From NCBI RefSeq assembly GCF_964204645.1, contig NC_134029.1:7768001-7832000 (forward strand): 64,000 bases of DNA, read 5' to 3'. Below the pieces are notes generated by a model. It ran no database searches. It saw only the letters and a list, made by a program, of their open reading frames with translations, and was not told where the DNA came from. This document shows, piece after piece, positions 43,128 through 56,739 of the stretch (position 1 is its first letter; every line of letters starts with the position of its first letter). The position numbers and the translations under genes are program-made. The stretch is from Tubulanus polymorphus. Lineage: Eukaryota; Nemertea; Palaeonemertea; Tubulaniformes; Tubulanidae.

Positions 43128-46100
43128 AGAACTACTAATGACACGACTCATATCAACGTGTTACAGTATTGCGCTACATCTATCCGCTTCCTACGCGCAA
43201 TCTAAACCGTCGTCGTGGCTTATTGCAGTGACCGCCAAACCTACCCCCAATCAATCTTGTACGTGGAGCTGAATATCAAGCGCGTATTTGATCTTCAAAA
43301 ATAGCAACAAATCTTCGGCATAAACCTGTGAACCAATAAACGATTTATACAAGCACCGTATAGTGATGTTGTATAACTGGAGACAATCCAATCAAGTATC
43401 AATATATAACGGAAGAATTTGGCGTATGTTGTTCGTGATTGAACGATGAAAATACCGACACTCTCTGGGCAGAAAACAGCACAGCTATCCCACCAGATGG
43501 CGTGACCCGCACTTCATGATGTCCATCTGAATACCTCTCGTTGAGGTGATAAGTGTGAAAACATTTTTGAACTCTTTTTGCGATCTTGATATTTAAAAGA
43601 ACCCACAATCCACTTTGAAAATTTCATTAGAAAAAAGGCTTAGATGTATAAAGATCCCTCTAATTAGTATGTTGTAAATAGCGTATACGTCATGTATTGT
43701 TAATAACTTTGCTGTGTTTTATTTTAAGACAGGTTTATATATTATATGGTGATTGTAAATATTGTATATTCTATAGTCTCCCTCCATGTACCAGTCAGTT
43801 AAGCCCGCGACTGTGTAGAAGATTTTACTATAGGCCTATTGAAATATTTATGTGTAGGTTTAATTAAGTCTAATATATGTAGCAAATTGAGCTCTTATCT
43901 AATTAAGCCTGAGCTGGCTTTTACAGTGGTAAAAACTGCTATTTTCGCTTTAAGCAATGACAAATGAGAACGAAATAATCTCTGACTGTTACTATATGCA
44001 ATATACGAGATGCGAGTCGGCATTTATCTAAATCTTAGTTAAAGACGCTGCTTAAGCCTATCGAGCCGTATTAGCCGACACTATTTTGTAATTCCCTCTA
44101 ACTAGCTACGCCTGGTACGACGGATTAGGCGGCGTTAAGTTCACTGGGAATACTCAGAGCCACAAATCAAACAATTTAACTCATCCAGTCCGGCAGTCGT
44201 ATTGCATTACTCTAACTAAACGGCTCCGGGTTGTATCATCAATTTAATCATCGAATTCCATCGTAGCAAATATTAGTAGCAAACAAAATTAGTGAATTTA
44301 GTTCGAGAAAGAATATCCAGAACGAAAATAGATATTCTTAGAAAGCAAAAAATGTCGAGCTCCAAGCTCCGCAAATGATATGAATCGATTTATTTGATGA
44401 TATTTTAAGTGTGGTGTGATCGCTCATTATTGAATTATAGATCTAGTATATGTAAACCGATATTTTACATCGGTTTTATCTGTGTGTTGATTTAGCAACC
44501 CGAACGGAATTAACGGTTGCTAGTTAGGTATTCGAGGAGGTGTTTATACGAGATTCTATACGTAAGCGTCAGTAAAATTGCGGCGCCCCGATCGTAAATA
44601 TATAGTTTATTTCGATTGTAAATAAGTAGTTTGGTCAGGATGTTCGCAGAATCAATGTAACGGTCACTCCGATTGGCTCATTATGCGCGATATTTCAGCA
44701 AAATGACCAACAAGAGATGAGGATATTTCAAAATTGACTGATTACCGGATGTCCCAATTTTTCCGATTTTAGTTATACACAGTTGTGACTTAAATCAAAA
44801 GAATGGTTTCGAATGAAAAGGCAGGCTGGTCTTTAGTTGTTTCATTGGCTATAGAATAAGATGGCCTTAGACTGGTTTTAACTCAAAAGCTTGACTGTGT
44901 CACTCTGGTTTTGCAAGGTTTCTTTTTATCTTACATCAGCGTATTGGTGTAAATCTTTATTCAAACCTTTCTAACGTTTAGCCTGTTAAAACATCACTGT
45001 TTTTACAGAATATGTCAATAATCTAACCTTTTGAAGTGTACGCGAACGTCGTTTCAACCAAACGACATCTGAGATTCGAGTCGGTATAGTTGCATTCTCA
45101 GTTCGTCTGAATATGGCTTTTTTCCTTTATGTACATATGGAAACTTTTAAGGTATCGTCTGCAAGTCAATAATGTTCGGCTCTACTTGAAAACCCCCGAG
45201 ACATTCAAGTTGACTTTGAAGCGATTAACGAACCGCAGCGCTAAAATTCAAATTCAAACGCGTGTTGCACAGAGCAAAATGATTACCGACATTCTAGAGG
45301 ACTATTACGGTACAGATTCCTTCAGTTGCAGCCGACAGCTTCCGCAGACGGCTTTATCGCGCATACAGCACGAAACACTACTCGGCTTTGTGATTGCCTG
45401 GCGTTGACAATTGCCTATTCAATTTATCCCATTCAAGTCTATCATTATTATTTCATGTTTTTCTTATCGAGTATCATTGCAGCGCGACTTGCGTGGCCAT
45501 TCAAATGCTATTAACGGCGAATGAGACGGCTTCATAAAAATTTCAGCTGAATAGAGAGCAACGCGGCTTTTGTTTCTTTTTTCTTTCGCCGCAACAAAGA
45601 TGCGTATACCACAAATTGATCTAACTATGTGGAATTAGGGTCTTAAGAAAATGAAAGGTTGCAGAATAAAAAGTATGCGTATAGGATATTACCGGTTGAC
45701 TAATGACCACAGTCACACGGGCATACGACATGTCACAAAGTCATTATTGCTCATTCGATGATTTCTTGATCGGATTCCAGAAGAAACGATTTTTAGACAT
45801 CTTGCAGCGAGGGTTACAGATTCGATATCCGCTAATTTGATTTTCGTACAACGGAAATGCTCTAAACTCTTCGCTCGTCGCAGTAGGTATAATTAGGTTA
45901 AGTGTCCTGGTTGTTCCATCATTTTAGCAGAACGCAGACCGCGGACGTCTTCGCGTGTCCCATCAGGTTTATCTTTGGTGTCGCAGTAATGGAAAATGTC
46001 TTCAAACGAACCCCGGACAAACCGCTACGATTTATGACATAACGCAGTAAAAAGTGGCTATCCATATCACGCTGATCCACAAAGCCGTCTATTGTGACGT

Positions 46101-46189
46101 ACGACAGGAGCTCGTTTCATGCAAACGATCGTCTGGAGAGCAAGAAAACATAGGTCGACCGATCTACAAACTGTCGTCGTTACGGCACG

Positions 46190-46650
46190 AAAACCAAATA
46201 ACAAGAAAACCAACTTGAACGTTTTGACGGCTTGAAAAATAACAAATGAATATGTATACTGCGTATTATTGTTGGCAATGAGTAATATCATATAGATTGC
46301 ATACCGGTAATAGTAAGGATCAAAGAAGTTATTAGGATTTGAATACATCGATAATTGAATTGAATTGGCCGGCAACCAGTCTAGCCCCGATATATTGATG
46401 ACGTTGTGCACGCCCGCTCAGAAATAATCATCAAAATTTATTGATAATAAAATGAGAGTTATGAAATACATTTAGGTCCAATTACAAAATAAACGCCAAA
46501 ATTCCCATAGTAATTGTTATGTTGAAACGCTAATATTGATGACGTAGTGCACATCGACTCACATAGAACCCCTTAAATAACGCATACTATGTATCAATGT
46601 ATACAAACATTTTTGTGGCGTCAAAAAAGCAATATCTTCAAACAGTAAAA
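46190..46650 (+). repeat. Dispersed GGCAACCAGTCTAG family, copy 1
   Basis: Contains AATTGAATTGGCCGGCAACC, AGTCTAGCCCCGATATATTG and ATGACGTAGTGCACATCGAC. It aligns with 56740-57700 in the same orientation and with 50990-51330 inverted. It is probably a non-autonomous element of several hundred bp with an internal duplication of the ATTGATGACG(T)AGTGCAC block (46393 and 46534). Confidence 0.7.
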
Positions 46651-49371
46651 ACAGACGATAGCTATGAAAAGTTGCGTACCGCGAGACAAATGATATTCTG
46701 AAGTTTAAATCGAAGATTTAAATTCACAAGAGATTAACGAAGCGCACCGATCAAAGTGAATGCAATTTAGTTTGTTAAGACTGATATCTGATTATACTGT
46801 GTCTAGTTGGCTTTCGTTAAAGTATCAATGTCACCACCAGTTGTAGTCGTAGGCGTAGTCCACAGATTCGAGAGGAAGCATCAGTGCAGTAGAAAAGTTA
46901 CGGTATCAAATTTTTTGCTTGTTGTTCTGCTTTAAAAACCAAATTCAGATGGGTCAATCTAAGACGTAGTCTCAGTTCTTGAACTTGTTAGTGTATTTTA
47001 CACGCAGGTTCAAAGTGTGAAAGATTTAGTAAATTTCCAAGATTCCTCAGATTTCTAAGTACTTTAATGAGAAGCCCAAGTCACAAAATGTGGAACTGGT
47101 TCTCCAATTCCCGTAACATAAATCTAAAAACGAAACATAATCGAATACATGTAAAGGCTATAGCTTATGTCGGTCTGCGAGTCGAACTGAGAGGAAATGC
47201 GATCGAAGCCCGACAGCTTATGTCGTATAACGGGGTCTGAGATCGCACCAGTTGCTTCCCTGCTAATAGTCGACTACGATCACTGGCAACTAAAGCGACT
47301 GCAGATGGTCTGTGACCAATTAAAGTAGCATAGCGATATCGAACAAAAGAGGAGTGTCAATCAGCGTTTATTTTGTATTTGAAAATAAAGTTTTGATGAC
47401 ATTCTTTATAAAACAAACAAATCAATTGAAATATTTGAAGTGTCTATAATTTCATAAATAAATCTTATTTTTATTTTCTATATTCTTATTTGAATTTTTA
47501 CCGGTTTATGAATGGCGGAAATGACAACCTGATGGCGTACCGTAGGAGGCCGCTAGTTGCGGATAACCCCAGTTGCGCCGGCGTCGTAGCCTGACATAAG
47601 CTAGTCTAAATTCATTCAGAAGTATTATTGTAAATTGTCGGCATATAGTCGAAAAATGGCACGTATTTTTCAAGATGCGTATAATTCCTTGTGATTAAAA
47701 TCTGGCCGAGAATGGTAGCGTTAGAAAATCTCGTGTAAGATTATCTGAATCGTCAGTTTGAATGTACGCGACGGCGTGTCTGTGAAATCAAACACCGTGG
47801 GAATTTTCGATAGACGTTACAAAAAACACTGGTTAAGAGAAGCTATTGAAAATCATTGATCGAATGGGGAGCGTAAAAGTAGCTGACGACAAAACGAGCA
47901 AGAAAGACACTTTGATTCTGTGACGGAGAACGGAAAGCTTATCAGCGACCAGCTGTGAATACGTCATTTTTGATCTATTCGTGCAAAATAGATCAGAAAT
48001 TCATCTGACGATCGAATCATCACACACACGGCGTGCCCCGTCGCCTTCGCCGCCATGCCGCCGATTTCTTGACTTGAATAAAATACTTTCACAGTCACTT
48101 GAGGCTTATTACTTCGCAATCTTAGCGCGTATGCGGCGTCGTTATGAATCCATTCTCGACTAATCATAGTCAGGTATGTGCGCAACCGGTTTAAGCCGGC
48201 ACTTTCGCCGACGAAAGATTCGAACGACTCACTGGCGCTTAATGGATGGAACCGGTTCGACCCGCCGCCATAATGTACACTATACATTCGGCAAATTGAG
48301 CACAAAATTCAATCTTTTCTGGCTGTATTGGCGTTAATACCGATTGAATGGAGCCATTCTAATGGAATGAATTCATATTCAGATATACATGATGCAATTA
48401 CTCCGGCAATCGGGTCGTAATTTATTTTTCATATTGGACACGGGGCTATCTGAGAGCCACACGGTTGCCTGATACATCCCCTGTATCAATAATTGTTCTA
48501 CTATTAACAGACATGCGTTCGGCTATTCGTGTAGAGGTCTCCGTATTGCGGTTTATTGGATTATAAACGGAATGGCGAAACGCTGCAATTATGTCTTTAA
48601 AAAGGCAGCCGAGTAGAAACGACCCCATAATCCATCTCCATGACGCGGCAAAACAACGAGAACTATTAAGATTGATCCGAGTTGCATTTTTTTCGTTCAT
48701 AACATCAAGAGTAACGAAACTAAACACAAGATTAGCATTACAAACGGCCCTATGGTTACAAACGACGTTTGAATATTCTGAATGTTGCAAAAACTCTAAC
48801 CTGGGGCTTACCTCAACTTATTTCCAATGCAGTTAACCGATTGGTTTAAGCTGATACCAGTCTATAAAACCAGCCCCAGCAGTATAAAGCCTTGCGCTAT
48901 CTAGTGTCTTAGCATTTCGCCTTTTCAGTCCCTCTTTCAATCTTTTAATGGAACATGCGAAAAAAAACTATGGCAGCGACTGTTGTTGACTGAGAATTGC
49001 CCAATACTACATTAGCGCCGTCTCTCGGCCAACAGATAACTGGCTTTGCCCCGTTGACCTGGTCTTCTTAGCTGTTGGATCCTTTCCTAAGACCTGTTTG
49101 TAGAATGGTTTGAATCATCAATTGCTTTGATTTCTAGATTCGATCCCCCGCAAGTCCCTAGAAGTTTATTCGTGTCTGAGAAAGGTTCTGGACTTGTTGC
49201 TTATCATGATCCAGTTCAGACTACTTATAATCAGATCTTATCGTATAGAAAAAAAGTCTCTGCGAAAAGACAGAAATAAAAATCGCAACGCGTAGAGACC
49301 TGGGTGAGAGGAAGAATGGTTAGATGTCATTTACGCTAGGAATCCGTAGCAAAGGCGCTTTAGGAGATAAC

Positions 49372-49428
49372 AAGAGAGAGCGAGAGATAGAGTAGAGAGA
49401 AGGAGTAGAGAGAGAGGGAGAGAGAGAT
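49372..49428. repeat. GA-rich microsatellite
   Basis: Interrupted GAGA repeats across about 57 bp. Long plus-strand and minus-strand frames through it are low-complexity artefacts. Confidence 0.9.
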
Positions 49429-50989
49429 TGCCGGCCACGGCAGTGAGATATGAATCATTGATCAATGAGAAAAATACGACTGAAGGAATGTTTATCACGT
49501 CCCCGGAATTAAACATTTCTGATCCAACAGTTACACGACGTTCCATTTCCGCTCGGACGGATGCGACGCGAAAAAAAAACACCAACTCCGCACCGCCATT
49601 TGCACGGACTCAGGTGAACGCGATATACAATCGCGGAATTCGTCGCGGTGTTCACACAGACTAATGAAGCAGGCGCCATTTCTATGTATCATACCTCACC
49701 GCCACCGAGCCGTGATTGTGTATACTAGATACACGTGCGCAACGAACATTCGAGCCCGTCGAGGTTTACAGACTTACATGCCATACCTTCTTGTCTAATT
49801 AAACAATTACGCCGCTGACCATGTGCTTACTCTCGAATCTTCATCTTCCGGCAACCCTATCCCCGCTGTTAGGGTGCAAAACGAATAGTTCAATAGGATT
49901 CTTGTGTAATACGGCCTATTACGGGGCATTCCGGCCTGTTGCACGCGCAAATATATCCCCTTAGCTCACTAGTATAGGTTTTCGCATTCTTTTTCTTATT
50001 TAATCAGTCGCCGCTGATAAGAAACTCGTATTTTCGTTATTCAAAGCGTCGTATATGCAAATATTATGGGGCCTATTTGCTGGAAACTGATATTCATTCG
50101 TCTCGGCTTATACCTCGGCGGCGCGCGAGTTGCTGTTTCAGATTAAGCACTGTCGTTGCGCAAACATCTTCGCTACCGCAAACACTGAGATTGGCTGGAA
50201 TAATTTTTGTTGTTAGGCTGGATACTTTTCATGACGGTGAAGACATGATCGGCGAAGTAACCGCGTTCATATTTCCTATATTGCGCGCATCGAAGCCGTC
50301 GAAAGAGATAGAGAGACATCAAACAGTCGCATTAGAATTAGAATTAAGCGATAGCCGGCTGGCAAATATTTAACTTAAAAGAAAATTCATATTTGAATTG
50401 GAAATTAAATTTACAATTTATAATTAAACGTCGATAAGTAAACCTATTGAAAAATATAAAACACCGCGTTCGGGCGTGTTTGAATCGAGGCGATGTCAAA
50501 TACATCAGGGAGTTCTTGAAAATCCGTCTGCTTATAGCTTCGCTTCTAATTATCTTTGTCTGCAGGAATCAGCGCGTCCGCGTAGATTGAAACGATAAAG
50601 TTTCATTCATCGTAATTGCCGAGAAAGGACTCTTCCCACGAAATGAGAAGTTCAAGAAATATGCGCTCTCACGAATATTCCTTGATTAGAATCCGTAACG
50701 TCGCGTATACTAACCTTTTAAGGAGTCGAAACACTTTCTATTGGAAGGCGCAAAACGTGATTCGATGCACAAGACAAATGATCGAATTACCACGATGGTT
50801 CATCTTGAAAGTCGAAACGTGATTCGACACACAAGACAAATGAGCGAATTGCCTGGTTTGAAAATTAGTGATTATCATAGCATCTCAGTACACTCGACCA
50901 CAGCCAAAATAAACTCGAGCAGCCAACCACTAGAGCTGTTTTAATGTGTCGCCGTAAAACCGTTAGAATCATGTTTATACACATTGATA

Positions 50990-51330
50990 CCTACTCGGCG
51001 TTATATAAGGGGTCCTGTGTGAGTCGATGTGCACTACGTCATCAATATTGGCGTTTCATAATAACTATTTTACGATATTGCCAATTTTGGCGTTTATTTT
51101 GTAATGAAATGTATTTCATAACTCTTATTTTGGGTTTGAAAGATTCTAATAATCATTTCTGAGAGGATGTGCACTGCCTCACCAATATACCGGGGCTAGA
51201 CTGGTTGCCGGTCAATTCAATTCAAATCCAATATAACTTAATTGATCCTTAATGTTATGTAATTTATATTATATTACATTATATATTGTCGACGATATTT
51301 TGCAATATGTGTTATTTTTCAAGGCGTCAG
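50990..51330 (-). repeat. Dispersed GGCAACCAGTCTAG family, copy 2 (inverted)
   Basis: Reverse-complement copy: GAGTCGATGTGCACTACGTC, ATCAATATTGGCGTTT and GGGGCTAGACTGGTTGCCGG occur in the opposite order and orientation to 46190-46650. Confidence 0.7.
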
Positions 51331-51600
51331 TAAACTGTTAAGTATAGTTTTTTTGTTATCATAAGTATATGTATTATGCCCAATCAGTTTTCGCACATCA
51401 ACATTGCATATCAGTACTATATTGTCATACAGCATGTACAGGTCTGATAAGCCATTCTGGGCTGGAAGTAACTAACAAATCCAGGTAGCGCTTTGAGCTA
51501 GCTCTAATTCTACTCAATGCAATTATTTTAACAGGGAGAAAAGGCACGAGTGCGGAAGAAAACATTATAGACTGAGTATTGGATTGTTTGACTGTCGAAG

Positions 51601-51740
51601 CCACAGGGACTTGACACAAAAGGATTTTGACCCAAGTATCCTAGGTACTAGGCCTATATAAAAAGACTTTTTTTAAAGTCGTTTTATATATAGTACCTAG
51701 GGTACTGTGGTCAAAATCCTTTTGTGTCAAGTCCCTGTGG
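51601..51740. mobile_element. 140-bp near-perfect palindromic MITE with flanking duplication
   Basis: The arms begin CCACAGGGACTTGACACAAA and are complementary for about 31 bp without a mismatch, then continue imperfectly (CCTAGGTACTA, TATA, GACTTT) almost to the centre. TCGAAG lies immediately outside both ends (51595-51600 and 51741-51746), a likely 6-bp target-site duplication. Confidence 0.88.
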
Positions 51741-52772
51741 TCGAAGCCAATATCTCGGAAAACAAGTCAATTGAAAATATCACGGGGATAAAGAAACTTC
51801 TAATATCTTAGTATGTAAATCATTAATCGAGTTTGACCGCCAATAAGCCGGCACCGCACATGGAAAAAGCACACGGGTCAATAGGAACACAAGTGGTTTA
51901 TATTTCATCAGGTCTAAGAAGACCGGCTTATGGGTGTGATTGTGCACCAAATTGCCAGTAAATCATTTTAGCAGTGAATCGGCGATAACCGGCTCGCTAT
52001 CATAGTCTCCGTAACGAATTAATCAGTCTATATATTCGACTATCAGGAAATAACTGATTAATCCATGTGATTACCAGTAACAACTTCGTATATACAAGTG
52101 TTAAGTTTATATAGGTGCAGCCAGCCCACAGCACACAGCGGTCTTACATGGGGAAACTCATCAATAGCCGGCAATGCGAGGCACCTACCTGCGCCTAAAC
52201 ACACATGAACCGATACGGCGTGTAATTACGATTGAAAGGTAGTATTGAGATTCCATATGATAAACCACCGACATTAAAACTATTCGATAACAAGCTCATT
52301 AGGTAGTTGTTATTATCAGAAATCATTGGCAAATTGCAACGACGTTGTCGAAACGTCTCGGTTTCGTAAAGCTCACTCAATCATGTAGATCGCATGAACT
52401 CGGACATGACTGCTGAGATGGATATTCTACTCATCTGTGGAATCGAAGAATTTGATTAGATAGTACGTATCTAAATCACAAGTTCACGTAGAAGAGCATC
52501 ATTAGCTTAGTCGTCTAATGATTGCAGAAAAAATCTGAATGCGTTAGGCCCTATAGGTTCGACTAATTTTCAGATCGTAGGGAATCAGATCCGGGAACAA
52601 GTTCCACCAGTTAAATAAAATGACACCTTGTTTCTCCTAGTCGGCCGGGTCACTTTTCACTCAGTTAATTTCTATCGTTGCCGAGTTATGGTTTGGCGGC
52701 CGGCCAGGTCAACCTTTAAGCAGAAATGAGGAACAAGGTATTAATGTTTTTAGCCTTAGTGTGAAATTTAAC

Positions 52773-52810
52773 CATGGACTCTAAAACTAGATTTCGTTTT
52801 AGAGTCCATG
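52773..52810. repeat. Short hairpin CATGGACTCTAAAAC ... GTTTTAGAGTCCATG
   Basis: Perfect 15-bp arms with an 8-base loop. The half-site TTAGAGTCCATGGTTAA recurs at about 60879-60895, so this looks like an end-to-end fragment of a dispersed element. Confidence 0.75.
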
Positions 52811-54439
52811 ATTTACCCATAGAACTGTGCAACCGACTCACTGTGTAAATTGCCAATCAATCCAGACGTGGAAATTCAGGGTAATTCGTTTTGTGAAAGA
52901 TAAATGTTATGAACTTCCGTCGTGCACTGATGAATCGCGGCTGACTCGCGGTGATTTTCAAGCTATTCTCGAATTCTGGTTGCCCGTCGAGGTCTTTTTG
53001 TCAACAACTCATTAATCAACCCCGATTATCAGCAACACATTATCATATGTTGATCACGATTGTCAGTGGCCAAATGAAAACCGACAAACACGATGAATGA
53101 ATGAGCTTCTCTATTTCAGAAATTGTCACCCGTAATATATTCTTCGGTTGCTAGGCTGCCGCCTGGTATCCGCTCGTTGTCTGCGAGACTCCCGACATTA
53201 TTCGGACGCTTCGGAAGAGGATTATTTTTCGAGCACTTGTTCTACTTCTTCGACCAGAGAAGCACCTGAACGCATCTTATATCTGACCTTTGTTCTTTAA
53301 CAGCGACCGCTCTGAGTTGCAGACGATCGCTCGTTATATATTCCGGGCGCATTCTTGAAGGACCATCGATCAAAGGCGCGACTAATGGCCGCGATGTGGG
53401 TGAACTAATCTTAGCGACAAATTTACAAATTGGATTGTCTAATACGGTATAAGGCACCAAAATGCCCCGTCGCTTCATTTATTTATAATTGACCTTAGAC
53501 TAGTTGAATACGTGTACTTGCATTTAAATGCCTATCGACCAACTATATTTCGTGTACTTGTTACTATATGACCGGTACAGTAGGCCTCGCCTAACTCTGT
53601 GACAAACCGGGACTGGAATGATATTGTTCTGAGAAAAGGATAAGGAAATTACGTTAGGAAGTCAGAAGAATGATTACGTTTTAGTCCGAGTAAGTTAAAG
53701 AGTAGGCCATGTTCGAGTGATGCGAGGTTAACTGTAAATAGAACCATGTTCTTGATTTTTCATTCTCGATCTATTATATCACATAAAGCAGGCTCTGCAA
53801 CCAGTATATTAGAATTCGTGCCGCGGAACCCCGGTTAAATCAAATCTAACGAGCGTGAAATTTAAAGGATTCACGGAATCGTTGATCAATGAAAACCTCG
53901 GAGAATAGTTTTACTGCTGCAACTCTAACGAAGAAAAGCCCCGGGTGATGTCGACAAATTAAGCTACGTGTCAACGATGACGCTATAGCTCAACGCGACG
54001 TCACTGCTCAAGTCGATGCAAACATCACCTCATAAATTAGCCCCGGTAGATTTCAGTGTCGGAGACAAAGTATAACAGATACCGTGGACCCTTTCGGAAA
54101 AGACGATTGACACATACAGAAATCCCACGTGGCATCATTAAATTGCTTCAAGCGATTTGATTCACTGACAATTAGCACAGGTAGAAAACAGAAAACTAAG
54201 CTGTATTCAATTTGATGTCACCGTGGTAATTCAAATGTCAATGTTGGAGCAACCGTCTTTGGTGGAGAGGGTGTAAATGTATTACAAGTTCACTAGCGAC
54301 GAATGTTGCAGGTAACTTATGTGTTTCGTCTGTAGACAAATTCGTAGAGGCATTTGTCGCGGTCAACAAAGTACAGAAGAAGTTCTCAAATAAACACACA
54401 AAATATTGAGTTGAGCAAGTTTTGTCTGTTTTCACCTAC

Positions 54440-54603
54440 CTGTTCTAAAGTTAATGACTAGATCTAGTAGAAATACTGTATCCGAAACGCAGTTGAATAC
54501 TATCCAATGGAGGCTGAGGTCATCGTTGAAGAATGAGATGGCGACTGGCAGAATGATAAGATTCGCTATGAGTAAAATCAACATGAATAAATCCCAATAA
54601 AAC
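54440..54603 (-). CDS. HCN: HCN channel exon: S1 to start of S2
   Basis: Begins within a split Arg codon and encodes [20 protein letters not shown] (S1), [12 protein letters not shown], then S2 with [20 protein letters not shown] and LDLVxNFRTG are HCN hallmarks. Acceptor ...TTTCAG, donor ACAG|GTAGGTG, 164 nt. This is the most 5' coding exon found. Confidence 0.95.
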
Positions 54604-56739
54604 CTGAAATGAGCAAAAACGAGAACTAAATAGTATTATAATCGTTAAAACACGAAGTTCGTCATGAATCTTAGAAATGGACCCTATTGAATATAGTTGC
54701 GCGTTGGTTCGTGAGTCGAAATAAGTCTTAAATTCAAAATCTTCAACTCTACAGTTGAATTTGAACCCAAAACTGTGGAAGCTGCTCCGAGATTCGGAAA
54801 CCGTTTTCACCAAAACTCAACAAAATGTAGCTGCAGAGCAGCGATAAAGAGTTTCTGCTAATTGGCTGAAGTTAGTATGTACGCTCTAATTAATTTCTAA
54901 ATAATTGTAGACTTTTAGAAAATATGAATCTAGACACTAACTTTGGAAATGATAAGTTCAAGTATAACTCACATAAAGTCATTTTACTGTAGTGCCCCCT
55001 AGTAGAAGGGATAACTAATCGTATTGGGCATTGAGTGTTATTCGATAAAAGCACCAGTTTACCAAGTTCCATCGTAATACTGTCTTGTTTTATATTTCCT
55101 CGGCAACTGTTCCATATGATAATTCGAGACTGATTTGGGGCGGTAATAAGCAAGTGCTTTCAATAAACCTTTTAGTTCAATGAAGGTTGTGGGATTTTAC
55201 GTTTTATTATCGGCCTACTACATCGTCGGATATTGCGATTTCGAGTGATTCGAGTATGAGAACTATTGGCACGATGCCCGCGCGTTTAAACCGCATATTA
55301 ATGTGAACTTTTTGCGATGCAGCCGATGATAAGAAAGAAGAAACTTTCAATTCAAACCTCGTTTCCCGCGGTAGAGTTAAATATACACTACCCTAGATAC
55401 TATCCCGTAAGTGTGGAATGTACTACAGTCTACTGTCGAACAAGTGAACAACTTCAAAAAATGCCAAGAATTACATCTCTTCAATGATAGTTTTATGCGA
55501 GATCCCCGCCGAGATTAAGTGCGCTTTAACCTATAACGCTTTACTGCACTTAACTGAATAAAAACAGTATCGACGCAAGATTCCTCGATTTCGAATTCAC
55601 CAATTGCCTCAATACCCGTCGCTTTCGATTTAGATAATAAGGTAACGAATAGTCCGGACACGTGAATGCCGATCAGAACCGTGATTAAAAAAGTCGATGG
55701 TTCTTGAAAATTTTAATCAAATCAGCTTCTAACGAATGTGTATGATGGAAATTTAATAATAACGACTGCGCTTATATTACGTGCAAACACTTGCCGGGCT
55801 CGGTTTCGCTTTGAAGTCTTTCATATCGATATTTCCTCGATAAACTAATGAAGATAAAACGAGGCAAAACTCACAGACAAGCCTCGGCGAATCGTGAAAA
55901 TACTATAACCAGTTTAAACATGCCGATATACCGGCTTCGTCAGAAGTTTTTGAAACTGAAAATTATTAGAATATCCTCGTCTCTTTCTATACCCCTCTTC
56001 AAAGTAGATTCTCTCGCAAGAAATAGATGATAGATAGCTATTTTATATTAATACGCACACAGCGCATTCCATCGTATTCGATATTACCGGTATTTTGTTA
56101 TTTTGCGTGAACTAAGCAAGGAATAGTCTGCCAGTGGCAATTCAACGTCAAGAACTAAACCTCATACGGCTGATTAGACAAGGCCAGGGGTGGCACGGCG
56201 ATTCGGAGTGTATTTCTAGTTCATATCACTGGCATCAATGTACACTGGGTAAATTACCGCGTGCGACTGGCAATTTTCGGAAGAGCTTGTCTCGCTGTTT
56301 AAGTGTTATCACAACGTGACTGTGTATTAGTTCGTGTGACGAAGCCCTCCAGGCGGCACACCGACGACAACCATATCTCACCCTCATAAACCTTTTAACT
56401 CTCCGCTTTAGATGTCAGTCCCCTTGGGGATGTGGTCAGTCGATACGCGGGCCAAATCGTTTGATATTACGACCCGTCGCCCGTAAATGCTTCAATAACA
56501 CCAACTTTCGCTCGTGGCGAGGACATGCCTTTATTAATTCGCGTCTATTTATCCCCTAGATCCACAACACCGGCTAAGTCAAGATACTTAATTAATCAAA
56601 TCAACGCAAATCACTGTACTACGGCAATGCCAACAACTGCAATTTGAGATTAGAAAATTGTAGCTGACGTTACATATTGTGTGATCTAGAATTCTGTCGG
56701 GATAATAACCACGGACGTATCAACTAGAGAATAAGCCTA

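Larger units (their letters stand above)
37681..54439 (-). other. Large HCN intron (16.8 kb) between the S2 and S3 exons
   Basis: Mostly unique AT-rich sequence. Contains a short inverted-repeat element (42216-42425), GA-rich microsatellites (43106-43127, 49372-49428), dispersed-family copies (46190-46650, 50990-51330), a 140-bp palindrome (51601-51740) and a hairpin at 52773-52810. No convincing nested gene on either strand. Confidence 0.65.
25091..54603 (-). other. HCN: Gene span: HCN (Ih) channel, S1 to stop codon; N-terminal exon(s) not in view
   Basis: Eight minus-strand exons (54603-54440, 37680-37513, 32588-32491, 28779-28630, 28240-28022, 26511-26365, 25941-25698, 25614-25091) splice into a continuous 570-residue frame. 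HCN channels are plasma-membrane tetramers that open on hyperpolarisation, are tuned by cAMP or cGMP, and carry the mixed Na/K pacemaker current. Seen in order: S1-S2, S3, an S4 with Arg/Lys every third residue, S5 with HWNGCLQFLVPMLQDFP, the [10 protein letters not shown] selectivity filter, S6, the C-linker, and a CNBD with FGE and RVASVRAETYC. A single gene copy is seen here, as is usual in invertebrates. The exon before S1 should end in an Arg codon split after two bases. I found no match up to 64000, so the gene probably continues beyond the window. Confidence 0.97.
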
